From the NCBI GenBank assembly GCA_024398055.1, contig CP073749.1:2046594-2110593 (forward strand): DNA of 64,000 bases. The letters are read 5' to 3'. The position numbers were made by a program, and so were the translations under genes. The notes under the pieces are model-generated. The model made no database searches, was not told where the DNA came from, and worked only from the letters and a program-made list of their open reading frames with translations. Source of the stretch: a bacterium SCSIO 12741. GTDB taxonomy: Bacteria > Bacteroidota > Bacteroidia > Flavobacteriales_G > Salibacteraceae. This document shows, in pieces, positions 34,192 to 42,859 of the stretch. Each line of letters begins with the position of its first letter. Position 1 is the first letter of the stretch.

Positions 34192-34400
34192 ACCGAGGAT
34201 TTGGGGGTAAAATTATTCGGACTGCGCATGCCTCAATGGAGGTATTTGAAATAATAATTGATAGCTAATTGTTAATTGGTTTAAATAGGGATTACGCAAA
34301 TTTCGCCCATAGATTGTTGGTATTCTGGAATAAAGACCGTAAACTTGATTGTTAGAATGATGACCGGAATTAGAGCTCCGGGATGCGAAAACCTTAGACG

Positions 34401-34604
34401 ATGTCTGATATTTTTTTAATGGATCTGGTGGAATACCTTTTCAAAGGTTTAAGCCCGATCGAAGCAAGGATCTATTCCCTGCATTTGCAAGGAGAACGGT
34501 CCCAACGAATTTCCAGGACGCTTCGTATGCCCGTTACCCACGTGGCGCAGAAGTTGGAAAAAATTAAAGCCAAGGGCAAAAACAGGCTGCAGCAATGCGC
34601 CTAA
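34401..34604 (+). CDS. Small HTH protein resembling sigma-70 region 4
   Basis: This is a 67-residue basic protein without a recognised name. Residues about 17-60 follow the pattern of a sigma-70 region 4 or LuxR-like helix-turn-helix: L-S-P-I-E-A-R-I-Y, a turn at G-E-R-S, a helix Q-R-I-S-R-T-L and a recognition helix M-P-V-T-H-V-A-Q-K-L, ending in K-x-K-x-K-N-R-L. There is no region 2, so it is not a full sigma factor. It is convergent with the cyclase gene, the stop codons being adjacent. No clear promoter or ribosome site was seen. It could be a stand-alone regulator or a chance ORF; I favour a real gene. Confidence 0.5.
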   Translation: MSDIFLMDLVEYLFKGLSPIEARIYSLHLQGERSQRISRTLRMPVTHVAQKLEKIKAKGKNRLQQCA

Positions 34605-35354
34605 TCAAGCTTTAATTTCAAACAATAGGGGTCTTGAGGGCGATGCGTCGTTCTCAAACGGTGCAAACCCCAAATTGAGTAGGTAAGCTCCGTCGGCTAC
34701 GGAGTTTGGTACGTAGATGAGCTCGGTAATGGTAGCTTCCATTCTCGGGTTTTCAGGTACGTTCCAAAATGCGTGGTGCGTGAGCAGGAGGCCACCGTCC
34801 TCTTCGCGATCTACGCTGGGTGTGTCTATCAATAAATGATTGACTCCCATTTCGCGTAGGTACACGCCTATGGCTTCTTCCAAATAAGGAGGATTGGTGC
34901 TCGAATAATGCCTTTGCAACTTATCATCCTCATTAGGTAGGGTACGGATAATCACTGCCTCAGGTTTCGTATTCTCCAATTTTTTACGAACCTGCTCCAA
35001 CGAAATGACCTGATCTTCCCCTCTTTTTTCGGGCTCTATGGTGATGAGCTCTGCCCAATGAAAATAGTTTTTTACACAACGATTCACTGAGTAAATCTCA
35101 TTGGTGATGTGGCCCAAGCTTTCGGTGTGAGTGCCATGTCCATGTGGGTTGAAGGAGATGGTTCGGAAATTAACGGATCCGCCTTGTTTTACTTCTCCCA
35201 CAAAACCGTCGCCCCTGACAGGCTCAATGGTCAAGGGGTCAAGGTACCAAGCCAGCACGGCGTCTGATCTTGGATGCATGGGAATGGATAAGTCAATGGC
35301 TTCGTTCAGATTTACCGTAACCGTTTTTCCCCGGAATGTAAGTTGTGCATTCAT
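34605..35354 (-). CDS. Cyclase-family (KynB-like fold) metal hydrolase
   Basis: This is a 249-residue cytoplasmic protein of the cyclase family, which includes kynurenine formamidase. The metal-binding signature reads HGHGTHTESLGH, with Glu where the family usually has Asp (HxGTHxD), and VIIRTLPNEDDK, HLLIDTPSVDRE and LTHHAFW supply other active-site segments. The start ATG at 35354 has a TATATTTG box 6 bases upstream. Substrate is unknown: no tryptophan-degradation gene is beside it. It ends directly against the small HTH gene. Confidence 0.82.
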   Translation of the reverse strand: MNAQLTFRGKTVTVNLNEAIDLSIPMHPRSDAVLAWYLDPLTIEPVRGDGFVGEVKQGGSVNFRTISFNPHGHGTHTESLGHITNEIYSVNRCVKNYFHWAELITIEPEKRGEDQVISLEQVRKKLENTKPEAVIIRTLPNEDDKLQRHYSSTNPPYLEEAIGVYLREMGVNHLLIDTPSVDREEDGGLLLTHHAFWNVPENPRMEATITELIYVPNSVADGAYLLNLGFAPFENDASPSRPLLFEIKA

Positions 35355-35359
35355 GGAGT

Positions 35360-35367
35360 CAAATATA
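35360..35367 (-). promoter_or_regulatory. TATATTTG -7 box upstream of the cyclase gene
   Basis: On the minus strand TATATTTG ends 5 bases before the ATG at 35354, so the transcript would be nearly leaderless if this box is used. No -33 TTG is evident. Confidence 0.3.
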
Positions 35368-35399
35368 GAATTACGACGAAATCTAAGCGTGGGCTAGGT

Positions 35400-36614
35400 T
35401 TATCTGGGTGAAATCAGCAGTCGCTCCTGTACGTGGCCTTCTTCAAAAGTTAGGTCAATGAAGTAAACCCCTGAAGCCAGGTGAGAAAGGTCTAAATGGT
35501 GAGTGCCTTCGTGACTTGCTTCGGAAAGCTTTTCGGAGTGCCAGACTTTTCCAAGTGCGTCCACCAATTCTACGCGATTAGGAGCCGACTGACTACCAGA
35601 CCAGGATACGGTGATATTTCCGGTGCTTGGATTGGGGTAAACCTTAAAGTTAACCTGTAGCTTAGGGGTAGGAGAAATACTATTGATGCCTCCATAGCGC
35701 AACATCGTCCCATTGTTGCCTACTGCGAATCCTACACGGGCACTTGGAAAATGAACCCCATTCAAATTGTTTTCAGTTGGGCTGACCATACTGTTCCAGG
35801 CCGATCCCCCCGTTTGAGAAAAGTAAATGAGCCCATCGTCGCAAACGGCAAAGATGGAGTCAGTGCCAAGCAATTCTGTTCCGTTAACGTCTTGATGATT
35901 TGGGGTGATAAATCCACCTACATTCCAATTGGCCGAATGATCGTAAGTGTAAAGAGTGAGTCCAGCGCCGCCTACAGCAATACCTACTCGACCTGTTGGG
36001 TCAAAATCCATTGAAAGAATCCAGTCAACAGTATTGAAAGTTTGGTTTAAGGCCCAAGTTTGGCCTCCATCTGAAGTGCGATGTAGTTTGGTTCCACCGC
36101 CAACCCATGCGGTATCGGCATTAGCGAAATGAACGGCCATCAAAGGGTTGTTGGATTCGGGAACAGAAAGCGTGGAGTGGTTCCAGTTTTGTCCGCCATC
36201 ATGGGTAGTAGCGATTTGCATCAAGGTGCCAGAGGCGCCCCCATGTTGTCCATCGTAGAAGTGAATGTCGTTGTAAGTGGTTCCGTTAGCCGCCAATTGC
36301 AAATTCCAAGTGGCTCCTCCATCCGTGGTTTTGTGGATGCCACAGCTGCCCGAAATCCATCCCGTATCTGAATCCATAAAATGAACACTGAGCAGGTTGC
36401 AGCCAGGAATTTTGTTTTGCACGGTCCAGGTGGCGCCTTGATCTGTAGTGGTAAGTATCCGGCCATTTTCGCCTACGGCCATTCCATTTTGGTCCGAGGT
36501 AAAGAACACGTCGTTAAGGTGATAGGGGGTAAGGCTGTCTAAACGTTCCCAGTTTTGGGCAAAGATTTGAGTAGTGATAAACAGGCTGATGAATAGAAGT
36601 GTAACGGTTTTCAT
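35400..36614 (-). CDS. T9SS cargo with Ycf48/BNR-type propeller repeats
   Basis: This is a secreted protein of 404 residues. After a signal peptide (to about IFAQ) come six or seven propeller repeats with the pattern TTDQGATWTVQ, D-S-D-T-G-W-I-S-G, K-T-T-D-G-G-A-T-W, R-T-S-D-G-G-Q-T-W, as in Ycf48-like and BNR proteins. The last 80 residues are a type A sorting domain with FKVYPNPSTGNITVSW and LASGVYFIDLTF. Such proteins are exported by the T9SS and anchored to or released from the surface. No neighbouring gene suggests a ligand. It appears monocistronic. Confidence 0.88.
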   Translation of the reverse strand: MKTVTLLFISLFITTQIFAQNWERLDSLTPYHLNDVFFTSDQNGMAVGENGRILTTTDQGATWTVQNKIPGCNLLSVHFMDSDTGWISGSCGIHKTTDGGATWNLQLAANGTTYNDIHFYDGQHGGASGTLMQIATTHDGGQNWNHSTLSVPESNNPLMAVHFANADTAWVGGGTKLHRTSDGGQTWALNQTFNTVDWILSMDFDPTGRVGIAVGGAGLTLYTYDHSANWNVGGFITPNHQDVNGTELLGTDSIFAVCDDGLIYFSQTGGSAWNSMVSPTENNLNGVHFPSARVGFAVGNNGTMLRYGGINSISPTPKLQVNFKVYPNPSTGNITVSWSGSQSAPNRVELVDALGKVWHSEKLSEASHEGTHHLDLSHLASGVYFIDLTFEEGHVQERLLISPR

Positions 36615-36758
36615 AATTAGTAGGTTTTAGCAATTGCAAGTTAAAGAATTATGAGAAGATGGTCTCAAGTGGCTGAGCAAGTGGCAAGTGAGGTGCTTTG
36701 AAGAGGTCTTCTGGCCAACATAAAACCAGAAGGCATCCTATTAAACAAGTGAAAAACC

Positions 36759-36766
36759 TACCTTTG
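36759..36766 (+). promoter_or_regulatory. TACCTTTG -7 box upstream of purF
   Basis: TACCTTTG followed by C is the preferred Bacteroidota -7 form and lies 29 bases before the purF ATG. No -33 TTG was found. The remaining bases between the divergent T9SS gene and purF hold nothing else I can support. Confidence 0.45.
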
Positions 36767-36795
36767 CATGCTCATCAGAGCAAGGGACAGACATT

Positions 36796-38697
36796 ATGAG
36801 TGACTTCATTAAACACGAATGCGGGGTAGCCCTCATTCGTCTGCTCAAACCCCTCGATTTCTACGTTAAAAAATACGGAACACCTTTCTACGCCCAAAAC
36901 AAGCTTTACCTATTGATGGAAAAGCAGCATAACCGTGGTCAGGATGGTGTTGGGGTAGCGAGTATCAAATTTGACATTGAACCTGGGCATCGATACATTA
37001 GTCGTTACCGTTCTATCGACAGTAAACCGATACAGGACGTGTTCTCCAGAGTTTATGGCGGCATTGATGAAGCGTTGTCTAAGTCCCCGGAGATGGCTAA
37101 TGACCCAGAGTGGCTAAAGCGCAACGCACCCTTTACCGGGGAGCTCTTTTTGGGACATCTTAGGTATGGTACTTATGGTAAGAATTCCATAGAAGCTTGT
37201 CACCCATTTCTCAGACAAAACAACTGGAAAACTCGAAACTTGGTAGTTGCTGGTAACTTCAACATGACCAATGTGGATGAGCAGTTTGACCTTCTCGTGA
37301 ATTTGGGTCAGAATCCAAAAGAAAAAGCGGATACAGTAACCGTATTGGAAAAAATTGGCCACTTCTTGGATGTGGAGAACGAGAGTCTGTTTTTGAAATA
37401 CAAAACACTTGGGTACTCCAACCGGGAAATTACAGCCAAAATTTCAAGCCAACTAAATGTAGCCAACATCCTTCGTCACGCCGCCGAGGACTTCGATGGT
37501 GGTTATGTAATGTGTGGATTGATCGGACATGGTGACGCCTTCGTGTTGCGTGATCCAAATGGCATTCGTCCTGCCTACTACTACCAGGATGATGAGGTAG
37601 TTGTGGTGGCTTCCGAGCGCCCAGCTATTCAAACGGCCTTCAATGTGCCTATCGATACCATTCAAGAGGTGGATCCGGGACATGCTTTGATTGTTAAGAA
37701 AGACGGAAAAACGGAGTTGTCTCAAATCCTGGATGACGAAGAGAAATTGTCCTGTTCCTTTGAGCGAATTTATTTCTCAAGAGGTTCAGACCGAGATATT
37801 TATAAAGAGCGTAAAGCGCTCGGGAGTCAGCTGGTGCCTGAAGTAGTTAGGGCAGTAGATAATGACTTGGATCGTGCGGTATTTTCGTTTATTCCAAACA
37901 CGGCTGAAACTTCATTTTACGGTTTGGTCGAGGGGTTGGATAAATACCTCAATGAAGAGAAGCACAAAGAAATTGTAGCTCTCGGATCGGACTTGAACGA
38001 AGAAAAACTTCAGGAAATTCTTTCCCGTAAGGCAAGGGTGGAGAAGATCGCGATCAAAGATGCCAAGCTACGCACCTTCATTACTCAAGATGACGACCGA
38101 GATGATCTCGTGGCTCACGTTTACGACATTACCTACGGAACGGTAAGAGCCAAAGAGGACAACCTTGTAGTGATTGACGATTCCATCGTTCGAGGTACTA
38201 CTTTGAAGAAGAGTATCATCCGCATGTTGGATCGCCTGCAGCCGAAAAAGATAATTGTGGTGTCTTCAGCGCCACAAATTCGCTACCCTGACTGCTACGG
38301 TATCGATATGGCTAAGATGGGTGACTTTATCGCCTTTAGAGCGGCCATTGAGCTATGGAAAGATGCAGGGCAGGAAAAAGAGATTGAACGCATTTACAAG
38401 CGAGCTAAGGCTCAACTCGAACTTCCCAAGGAAGAGCAGATCAATGTGGTTAAGGAAATCTACGATCCCTTTACTCCTGAGCAGATCTCAGCTAAAATTG
38501 CTGAATTGGTGACACCTGAGGGTTGTAATTCGAAAGTAGAAGTGATTTTCCAAAGCATCGAAGGCTTGCACCGAGCTTGCCCAGGCAATAAAGGAGATTG
38601 GTACTTTACCGGAGACTTCCCAACACCGGGTGGAATACGGGTCGCAAACAAATCTTTCGTCTATTATTTCGAAGGACGAAATGAGCGGGCCTATTGA
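36796..38697 (+). CDS. purF: Amidophosphoribosyltransferase
   Basis: PurF makes phosphoribosylamine from PRPP and glutamine, the first step of purine synthesis. The 633-residue protein is of the long Bacteroidota type. The glutaminase half has Cys9 (HECGVALI), QHNRGQDGVG and GHLRYGTYG; if Cys9 is the nucleophile, an 8-residue propeptide must be removed. The phosphoribosyltransferase half has the PRPP loop LVVIDDSIVRGTTLKK near 455 and FSRGSDRDIY near 330. It precedes purH by 222 bases on the same strand. The extra length compared with Escherichia coli PurF is typical of this group. Confidence 0.9.
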   Translation: MSDFIKHECGVALIRLLKPLDFYVKKYGTPFYAQNKLYLLMEKQHNRGQDGVGVASIKFDIEPGHRYISRYRSIDSKPIQDVFSRVYGGIDEALSKSPEMANDPEWLKRNAPFTGELFLGHLRYGTYGKNSIEACHPFLRQNNWKTRNLVVAGNFNMTNVDEQFDLLVNLGQNPKEKADTVTVLEKIGHFLDVENESLFLKYKTLGYSNREITAKISSQLNVANILRHAAEDFDGGYVMCGLIGHGDAFVLRDPNGIRPAYYYQDDEVVVVASERPAIQTAFNVPIDTIQEVDPGHALIVKKDGKTELSQILDDEEKLSCSFERIYFSRGSDRDIYKERKALGSQLVPEVVRAVDNDLDRAVFSFIPNTAETSFYGLVEGLDKYLNEEKHKEIVALGSDLNEEKLQEILSRKARVEKIAIKDAKLRTFITQDDDRDDLVAHVYDITYGTVRAKEDNLVVIDDSIVRGTTLKKSIIRMLDRLQPKKIIVVSSAPQIRYPDCYGIDMAKMGDFIAFRAAIELWKDAGQEKEIERIYKRAKAQLELPKEEQINVVKEIYDPFTPEQISAKIAELVTPEGCNSKVEVIFQSIEGLHRACPGNKGDWYFTGDFPTPGGIRVANKSFVYYFEGRNERAY

Positions 38698-38919
38698 TCT
38701 GGTTTTGAACAATTTTTCTCTTTTATCAACATTCTTGATATTCTGCAATTTGGCCATTGAAAAAGGCCGATAGATTTACTAAAATTGCATAGGACATCCT
38801 TATCCGGGGCGACTACTTTTATCTTTCTTGTAAGAGGTTGATTATCATTTTGTTAAGTTGTGTCGTAGTGATAAGTTGTGGCAGCAGATTTTTAGTGGCT
38901 TAAGCGATAATTACCGAAA

Positions 38920-40449
38920 GTGGAAACGAAAAAAATTAAAAACGCCCTTATCTCCGTTTTTTACAAGGACGGATTAGAACCCATCGTTAAGAAATTAGAC
39001 GAACTTGGAGTGAAGATTTACTCCACGGGCGGGACCCAAAAATTTATTGAGGGTCATGGTATTGAAGTGGAGCGTGTAGAGGATCTTACTAGCTATCCTT
39101 CCATTTTGGGAGGTCGGGTAAAAACTTTGCACCCTAAGGTATTTGGTGGTATCCTGGCTCGTCGTCCTTTGGCGGACGATCAGGCGCAGTTGGCTGAATA
39201 CGAAATTCCAGAAATTGACTTGGTTATTGTGGACTTGTATCCGTTTGAGCAAACTGTTGCTGAAACCGATAATGAGTCTGATATCATTGAAAAAATTGAC
39301 ATCGGAGGTATTTCGCTCATCCGTGCAGCGGCGAAAAACTTCAATGATGTAGTTATTGTTCCATCCGTTCACCAATACGGTGATTTGTTGGGCATGCTTG
39401 AATCTCAAGAGGGTGGTACTACCCGGGATCAACGAAAAAAATTGGCGCTTGAAGCTTTCAAAGTGAGTTCGGCCTATGATACGGCTATCTCTGGATACTT
39501 CAAACGTGACGTAGATGACGACTTTTTGAAATTGAGCGAGCACCAGGCCAGCACTTTGCGCTATGGAGAAAACCCTCATCAGAAAGGAACGTTCTACGGT
39601 AACCTGGAAGAACTGTTTGATAAACTTCATGGCAAAGAGTTATCGTACAACAACCTGTTGGACGTAGACGCAGCGGTTATGCTGATGAATGAATTCCAGG
39701 AAGCGGGACCCACGTTTGCGATTCTAAAACACAACAACGCTTGTGGGTTGGCTACTCGCGATACCTTGAAGGAAGCGTGGACCGATGCATTGGCAGGAGA
39801 TCCTGTTTCTGCCTTTGGTGGAATCCTGATCACCAACAAGACGGTAGATGCTGCTACAGCTGAGGAAATTCACAAACTGTTCTTCGAAGTAATCATTGCC
39901 CCCGGTTATGATGCCGATGCCTTAGAAATTCTCAAAGGCAAAAAGAACCGCATCATCCTGATTCAAAAAGAATGTGCCTTCCCAGAGCAATTGTACCGTT
40001 CTGCCTTGAATGGAATTTTGGCTCAGGATAGAGACAACAAAACCGAATCAGCGGAGAATATGGAGACCGTGACTAAGGTTGCTCCAAACGCTAAGCAGGT
40101 AGAGGACATGATTTTTGCGAATAAGCTGGTTAAGCACACCAAGAGCAACACGATTGTTTTGGCTAAAGGCAATCAGCTGTTGGCCAGCGGAACCGGACAG
40201 ACGAGTCGCGTAGATGCCCTAAGACAAGCGATTATTAAAGCCAAGGCTTTCAACTTTGATTTGAACGGTGCGGTAATGGCCTCCGATGCCTTCTTCCCTT
40301 TCCCCGACTGTGTGGAAATTGCGGATGAAGCTGGAATTAAAGCCGTTATTCAGCCCGGTGGATCAATTCGGGATAAGGATTCAGTGGAATATTGCGATGA
40401 GCATGGCATGGCAATGGTGATCACTGGAACCCGACATTTTAAACATTAA
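38920..40449 (+). CDS. purH: Bifunctional AICAR formyltransferase/IMP cyclohydrolase
   Basis: PurH carries out the last two steps of IMP synthesis. The 509-residue protein has the N-terminal cyclohydrolase domain ([44 protein letters not shown]) and the C-terminal transformylase with Lys270-His271 in ILKHNNACG and FPFPDCVE near the end. The start is a GTG at 38920; no ATG precedes the conserved N-terminus. The 222-base gap after purF holds no recognised riboswitch. The mreB operon begins 22 bases after the stop, so read-through is likely. Confidence 0.96.
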   Translation: METKKIKNALISVFYKDGLEPIVKKLDELGVKIYSTGGTQKFIEGHGIEVERVEDLTSYPSILGGRVKTLHPKVFGGILARRPLADDQAQLAEYEIPEIDLVIVDLYPFEQTVAETDNESDIIEKIDIGGISLIRAAAKNFNDVVIVPSVHQYGDLLGMLESQEGGTTRDQRKKLALEAFKVSSAYDTAISGYFKRDVDDDFLKLSEHQASTLRYGENPHQKGTFYGNLEELFDKLHGKELSYNNLLDVDAAVMLMNEFQEAGPTFAILKHNNACGLATRDTLKEAWTDALAGDPVSAFGGILITNKTVDAATAEEIHKLFFEVIIAPGYDADALEILKGKKNRIILIQKECAFPEQLYRSALNGILAQDRDNKTESAENMETVTKVAPNAKQVEDMIFANKLVKHTKSNTIVLAKGNQLLASGTGQTSRVDALRQAIIKAKAFNFDLNGAVMASDAFFPFPDCVEIADEAGIKAVIQPGGSIRDKDSVEYCDEHGMAMVITGTRHFKH

Positions 40450-40471
40450 GAAACAAAAAGACTTATAGCCT

Positions 40472-41497
40472 ATGGGCTTGTTTGATTTTTTTACTCAGGA
40501 AATTGCGATTGACCTTGGTACGGCCAACACCCTGATTATTCACAATGACAAAGTGGTTGTAGATGAACCCAGTATTGTGGCTCAGGATCGTATTTCCGGG
40601 AAATTTATTGCCGTTGGAAAGCAGGCCATGCAGATGCACGGTAAAACCCATGAAAACATTCGAACCATTCGACCTCTGAAAGATGGTGTGATCGCAGACT
40701 TTCACGCAGCCGAGCACATGATCAAAGGGATGATTAAGATGATCAACCCGGGCCGAAGGTTAATTCGTCCGTCTTTAAAAATGGTGATTTGTATCCCTTC
40801 AGGAATTACTGAAGTGGAGAAACGTGCGGTAAAGGATTCAGCTGAGCACGCACTCGCCAAAGACGTTTACTTGATTTACGAACCTATGGCAGCAGCTATC
40901 GGTATCGGAATCGACGTGGAAGAACCAATGGGTAACATGATTATCGATATCGGAGGAGGTACCTCTGAGATTGCGGTAATCGCCTTAGGAGGAATTGTTT
41001 GTGATAAGTCTATCCGTGTTGCGGGAGACGAATTCACCTCAGATATTGAAGATTACCTGCGCCGCCAGCACAACATCCTTATTGGAGAGCGTACTGCTGA
41101 GCGTATTAAAATCGAAGTAGGAGCCGCTCTGCCTGAGTTGGATAATCCACCAGAAGATTACGCCGTACATGGTCGTGATATGATGACGGGTATCCCCAAA
41201 GAGATTTATGTTTCTTATGTGGAAATTGCCCACGCTCTTGACAAGTCCATTTCAAAAATCGAAGAAGCGATTCTTTCGGCCCTGGAGATGACTCCGCCGG
41301 AACTATCTGCGGATATCTACAAAACCGGAATTTACTTGGCCGGTGGTGGATCCATGCTTCGTGGATTGGACAAGCGTATCAGCATGAAAACCAAATTGCC
41401 TGTACACGTTGCCGAAGATCCACTTCGTGCCGTGGCCCGGGGTACTGGTATTGCGCTGAAAAACGCCGATAACTTCAATTTCTTGATTAAAAACTAA
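40472..41497 (+). CDS. mreB: Rod shape-determining protein MreB
   Basis: MreB is the bacterial actin that guides cell wall elongation. The 341-residue protein has the actin-fold nucleotide motifs: IDLGTANTLI near 11, IYEPMAAAIG and IIDIGGGTSEIAVI near 155, and YLAGGGSMLRG near 287. The N-terminal MGLFDFF forms the usual membrane-binding helix. It is the first gene of the complete mreB-mreC-mreD-mrdA-rodA order, 20 bases before mreC. A membrane-proximal filament with the downstream products is expected. Confidence 0.97.
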   Translation: MGLFDFFTQEIAIDLGTANTLIIHNDKVVVDEPSIVAQDRISGKFIAVGKQAMQMHGKTHENIRTIRPLKDGVIADFHAAEHMIKGMIKMINPGRRLIRPSLKMVICIPSGITEVEKRAVKDSAEHALAKDVYLIYEPMAAAIGIGIDVEEPMGNMIIDIGGGTSEIAVIALGGIVCDKSIRVAGDEFTSDIEDYLRRQHNILIGERTAERIKIEVGAALPELDNPPEDYAVHGRDMMTGIPKEIYVSYVEIAHALDKSISKIEEAILSALEMTPPELSADIYKTGIYLAGGGSMLRGLDKRISMKTKLPVHVAEDPLRAVARGTGIALKNADNFNFLIKN

Positions 41498-41517
41498 AAG
41501 CATCTGAAGGGTTCTAA

Positions 41518-42357
41518 GTGCGCAATCTGATACAATTTCTCTGGAGACATCACTTCACCATACTGTTTGTCTTAGCAGAAGCACTTGCCTTTTCCATTTT
41601 AGTCCAGTACAATTCCTTTCAGAAAGCGAATTTTCTGGGGTATGCCAATGAGCTAACCGGAGGTGCCTTTAACCTGGTTAATGAAACCACCGAATACCTC
41701 GAACTCAAAGAGGTAAATGAACAACTGGCTCAGGAAAATGCGGAGCTACGGTCGCAGCTGAAAACGGCTTATTATTCAATGAATCCGGAGATTCGGATTA
41801 TTGATGATTCCACCTACTTGATGCAGTATGAATACATCGCTGCCAAAGTGGTGAACAGCACCGTGAGCAAACGCAACAACTACCTGACCCTAAACGTGGG
41901 CTCTCGTTTTGGAATTGAACCCGATATGGGAGTAGTTACTTCGGATGGTGTGGTTGGAATCGTCAAAAACTGCTCGGCCAACTATTGCACTGTCCTTTCC
42001 TTGTTACACAAAAACTCTCAAGTGAGTGTCCGCCTGAAGGATTTGGGTTATCAGGGATTGCTTTCCTGGAACGGGCGGAATGCTCAGGTTGCTCAATTGA
42101 AAGATATTCCGCAGCACGTGAATTTGAGCGTGGGAGATTCGGTAGTAACTCACGGAGGTAACTCCTTGTTTCCCGCCAACATTATCATTGGAACGGTGCG
42201 GTCATTTGACCCTCAGGAAGGGACTGACTTTTACGACATCGATGTCGATTTGACACTCGATTTTCGCAAACTGTCCCATGTCTACGTGATTCGTAATCGA
42301 TTGAAAATCGAACAGCAGGAATTGGAACAACAAACCGAGGAGGAAGGAAATGATTAG
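41518..42357 (+). CDS. mreC: Rod shape-determining protein MreC
   Basis: MreC is a bitopic periplasmic scaffold of the elongasome, 279 residues. One membrane segment lies at about 13-30, a coiled coil at about 60-85 (LELKEVNEQLAQENAELRSQL) and the beta-barrel periplasmic domain at about 105-265, with KRNNYLTLNVGSRFGIEPDMGV and GVVGIV as family marks. The start is GTG at 41518. The gene overlaps mreD by 8 bases. Confidence 0.94.
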   Translation: MRNLIQFLWRHHFTILFVLAEALAFSILVQYNSFQKANFLGYANELTGGAFNLVNETTEYLELKEVNEQLAQENAELRSQLKTAYYSMNPEIRIIDDSTYLMQYEYIAAKVVNSTVSKRNNYLTLNVGSRFGIEPDMGVVTSDGVVGIVKNCSANYCTVLSLLHKNSQVSVRLKDLGYQGLLSWNGRNAQVAQLKDIPQHVNLSVGDSVVTHGGNSLFPANIIIGTVRSFDPQEGTDFYDIDVDLTLDFRKLSHVYVIRNRLKIEQQELEQQTEEEGND

Positions 42358-42856
42358 TTCTGTTTGGTCACACGCAGCCCGGTTTGTCTTTTTGGTCTTG
42401 TTGCAAGGACTTATCCTCAACAACGTGAGCCTTTTTGGCTTTGTTAGCCCCTACTTGTACATCCTGTTTATCCTCTTGTTGCCGGTGGATTCATCACCTT
42501 CGTTGGTTTTGATTCTTTCCCTCGTTCTTGGACTATCGGTAGATATGTTCTCAGCTACATGGGGAATGCACATGGCGGCTTGTATTTTCATTGCCTATCT
42601 AAGGCCCTTTGTGTTGCAATTGTTGTCTCCTCGAGACGGCTACGAATTTGGCGCTACGCCGGATTTTAATCAAATGGGGATCAACCGATTTCTGACCTAC
42701 GCGGTGCTGCTAACCGTGATGCATCACCTGGCTTTGTACCTAATCGAAGTATTTCGTTTTGGAGAAATCCTCTTCACCATTGGCCGGGCTATGGCCAGTG
42801 CGACCTTTACCATTGTATTGATTTTATTGGCCCAGGTACTAACCTACAGACGATAG
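42350..42856 (+). CDS. mreD: Rod shape-determining protein MreD
   Basis: MreD is a small integral membrane protein of the elongasome, 168 residues with five or six hydrophobic segments. Sequence is poorly conserved in the family; GLSVDMFSATWGMHMAACIFIAYLRPFVL fits the MreD core and position between mreC and the PBP2 gene is decisive. It overlaps mreC by 8 bases and mrdA starts 3 bases after its stop. Confidence 0.9.
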   Translation: MISSVWSHAARFVFLVLLQGLILNNVSLFGFVSPYLYILFILLLPVDSSPSLVLILSLVLGLSVDMFSATWGMHMAACIFIAYLRPFVLQLLSPRDGYEFGATPDFNQMGINRFLTYAVLLTVMHHLALYLIEVFRFGEILFTIGRAMASATFTIVLILLAQVLTYRR

Positions 42857-42859
42857 GCA

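Noticed and set aside
34255-34278. TAATTG repeats before the small HTH gene
   Set aside because: Three copies occur at spacings of 11 and 7 bases in AT-rich DNA. The spacing is irregular, so chance is likely.
38698-38919. Riboswitch in the purF-purH gap
   Set aside because: I could not find a purine or other riboswitch core. Only weak AT-rich repeats are present.
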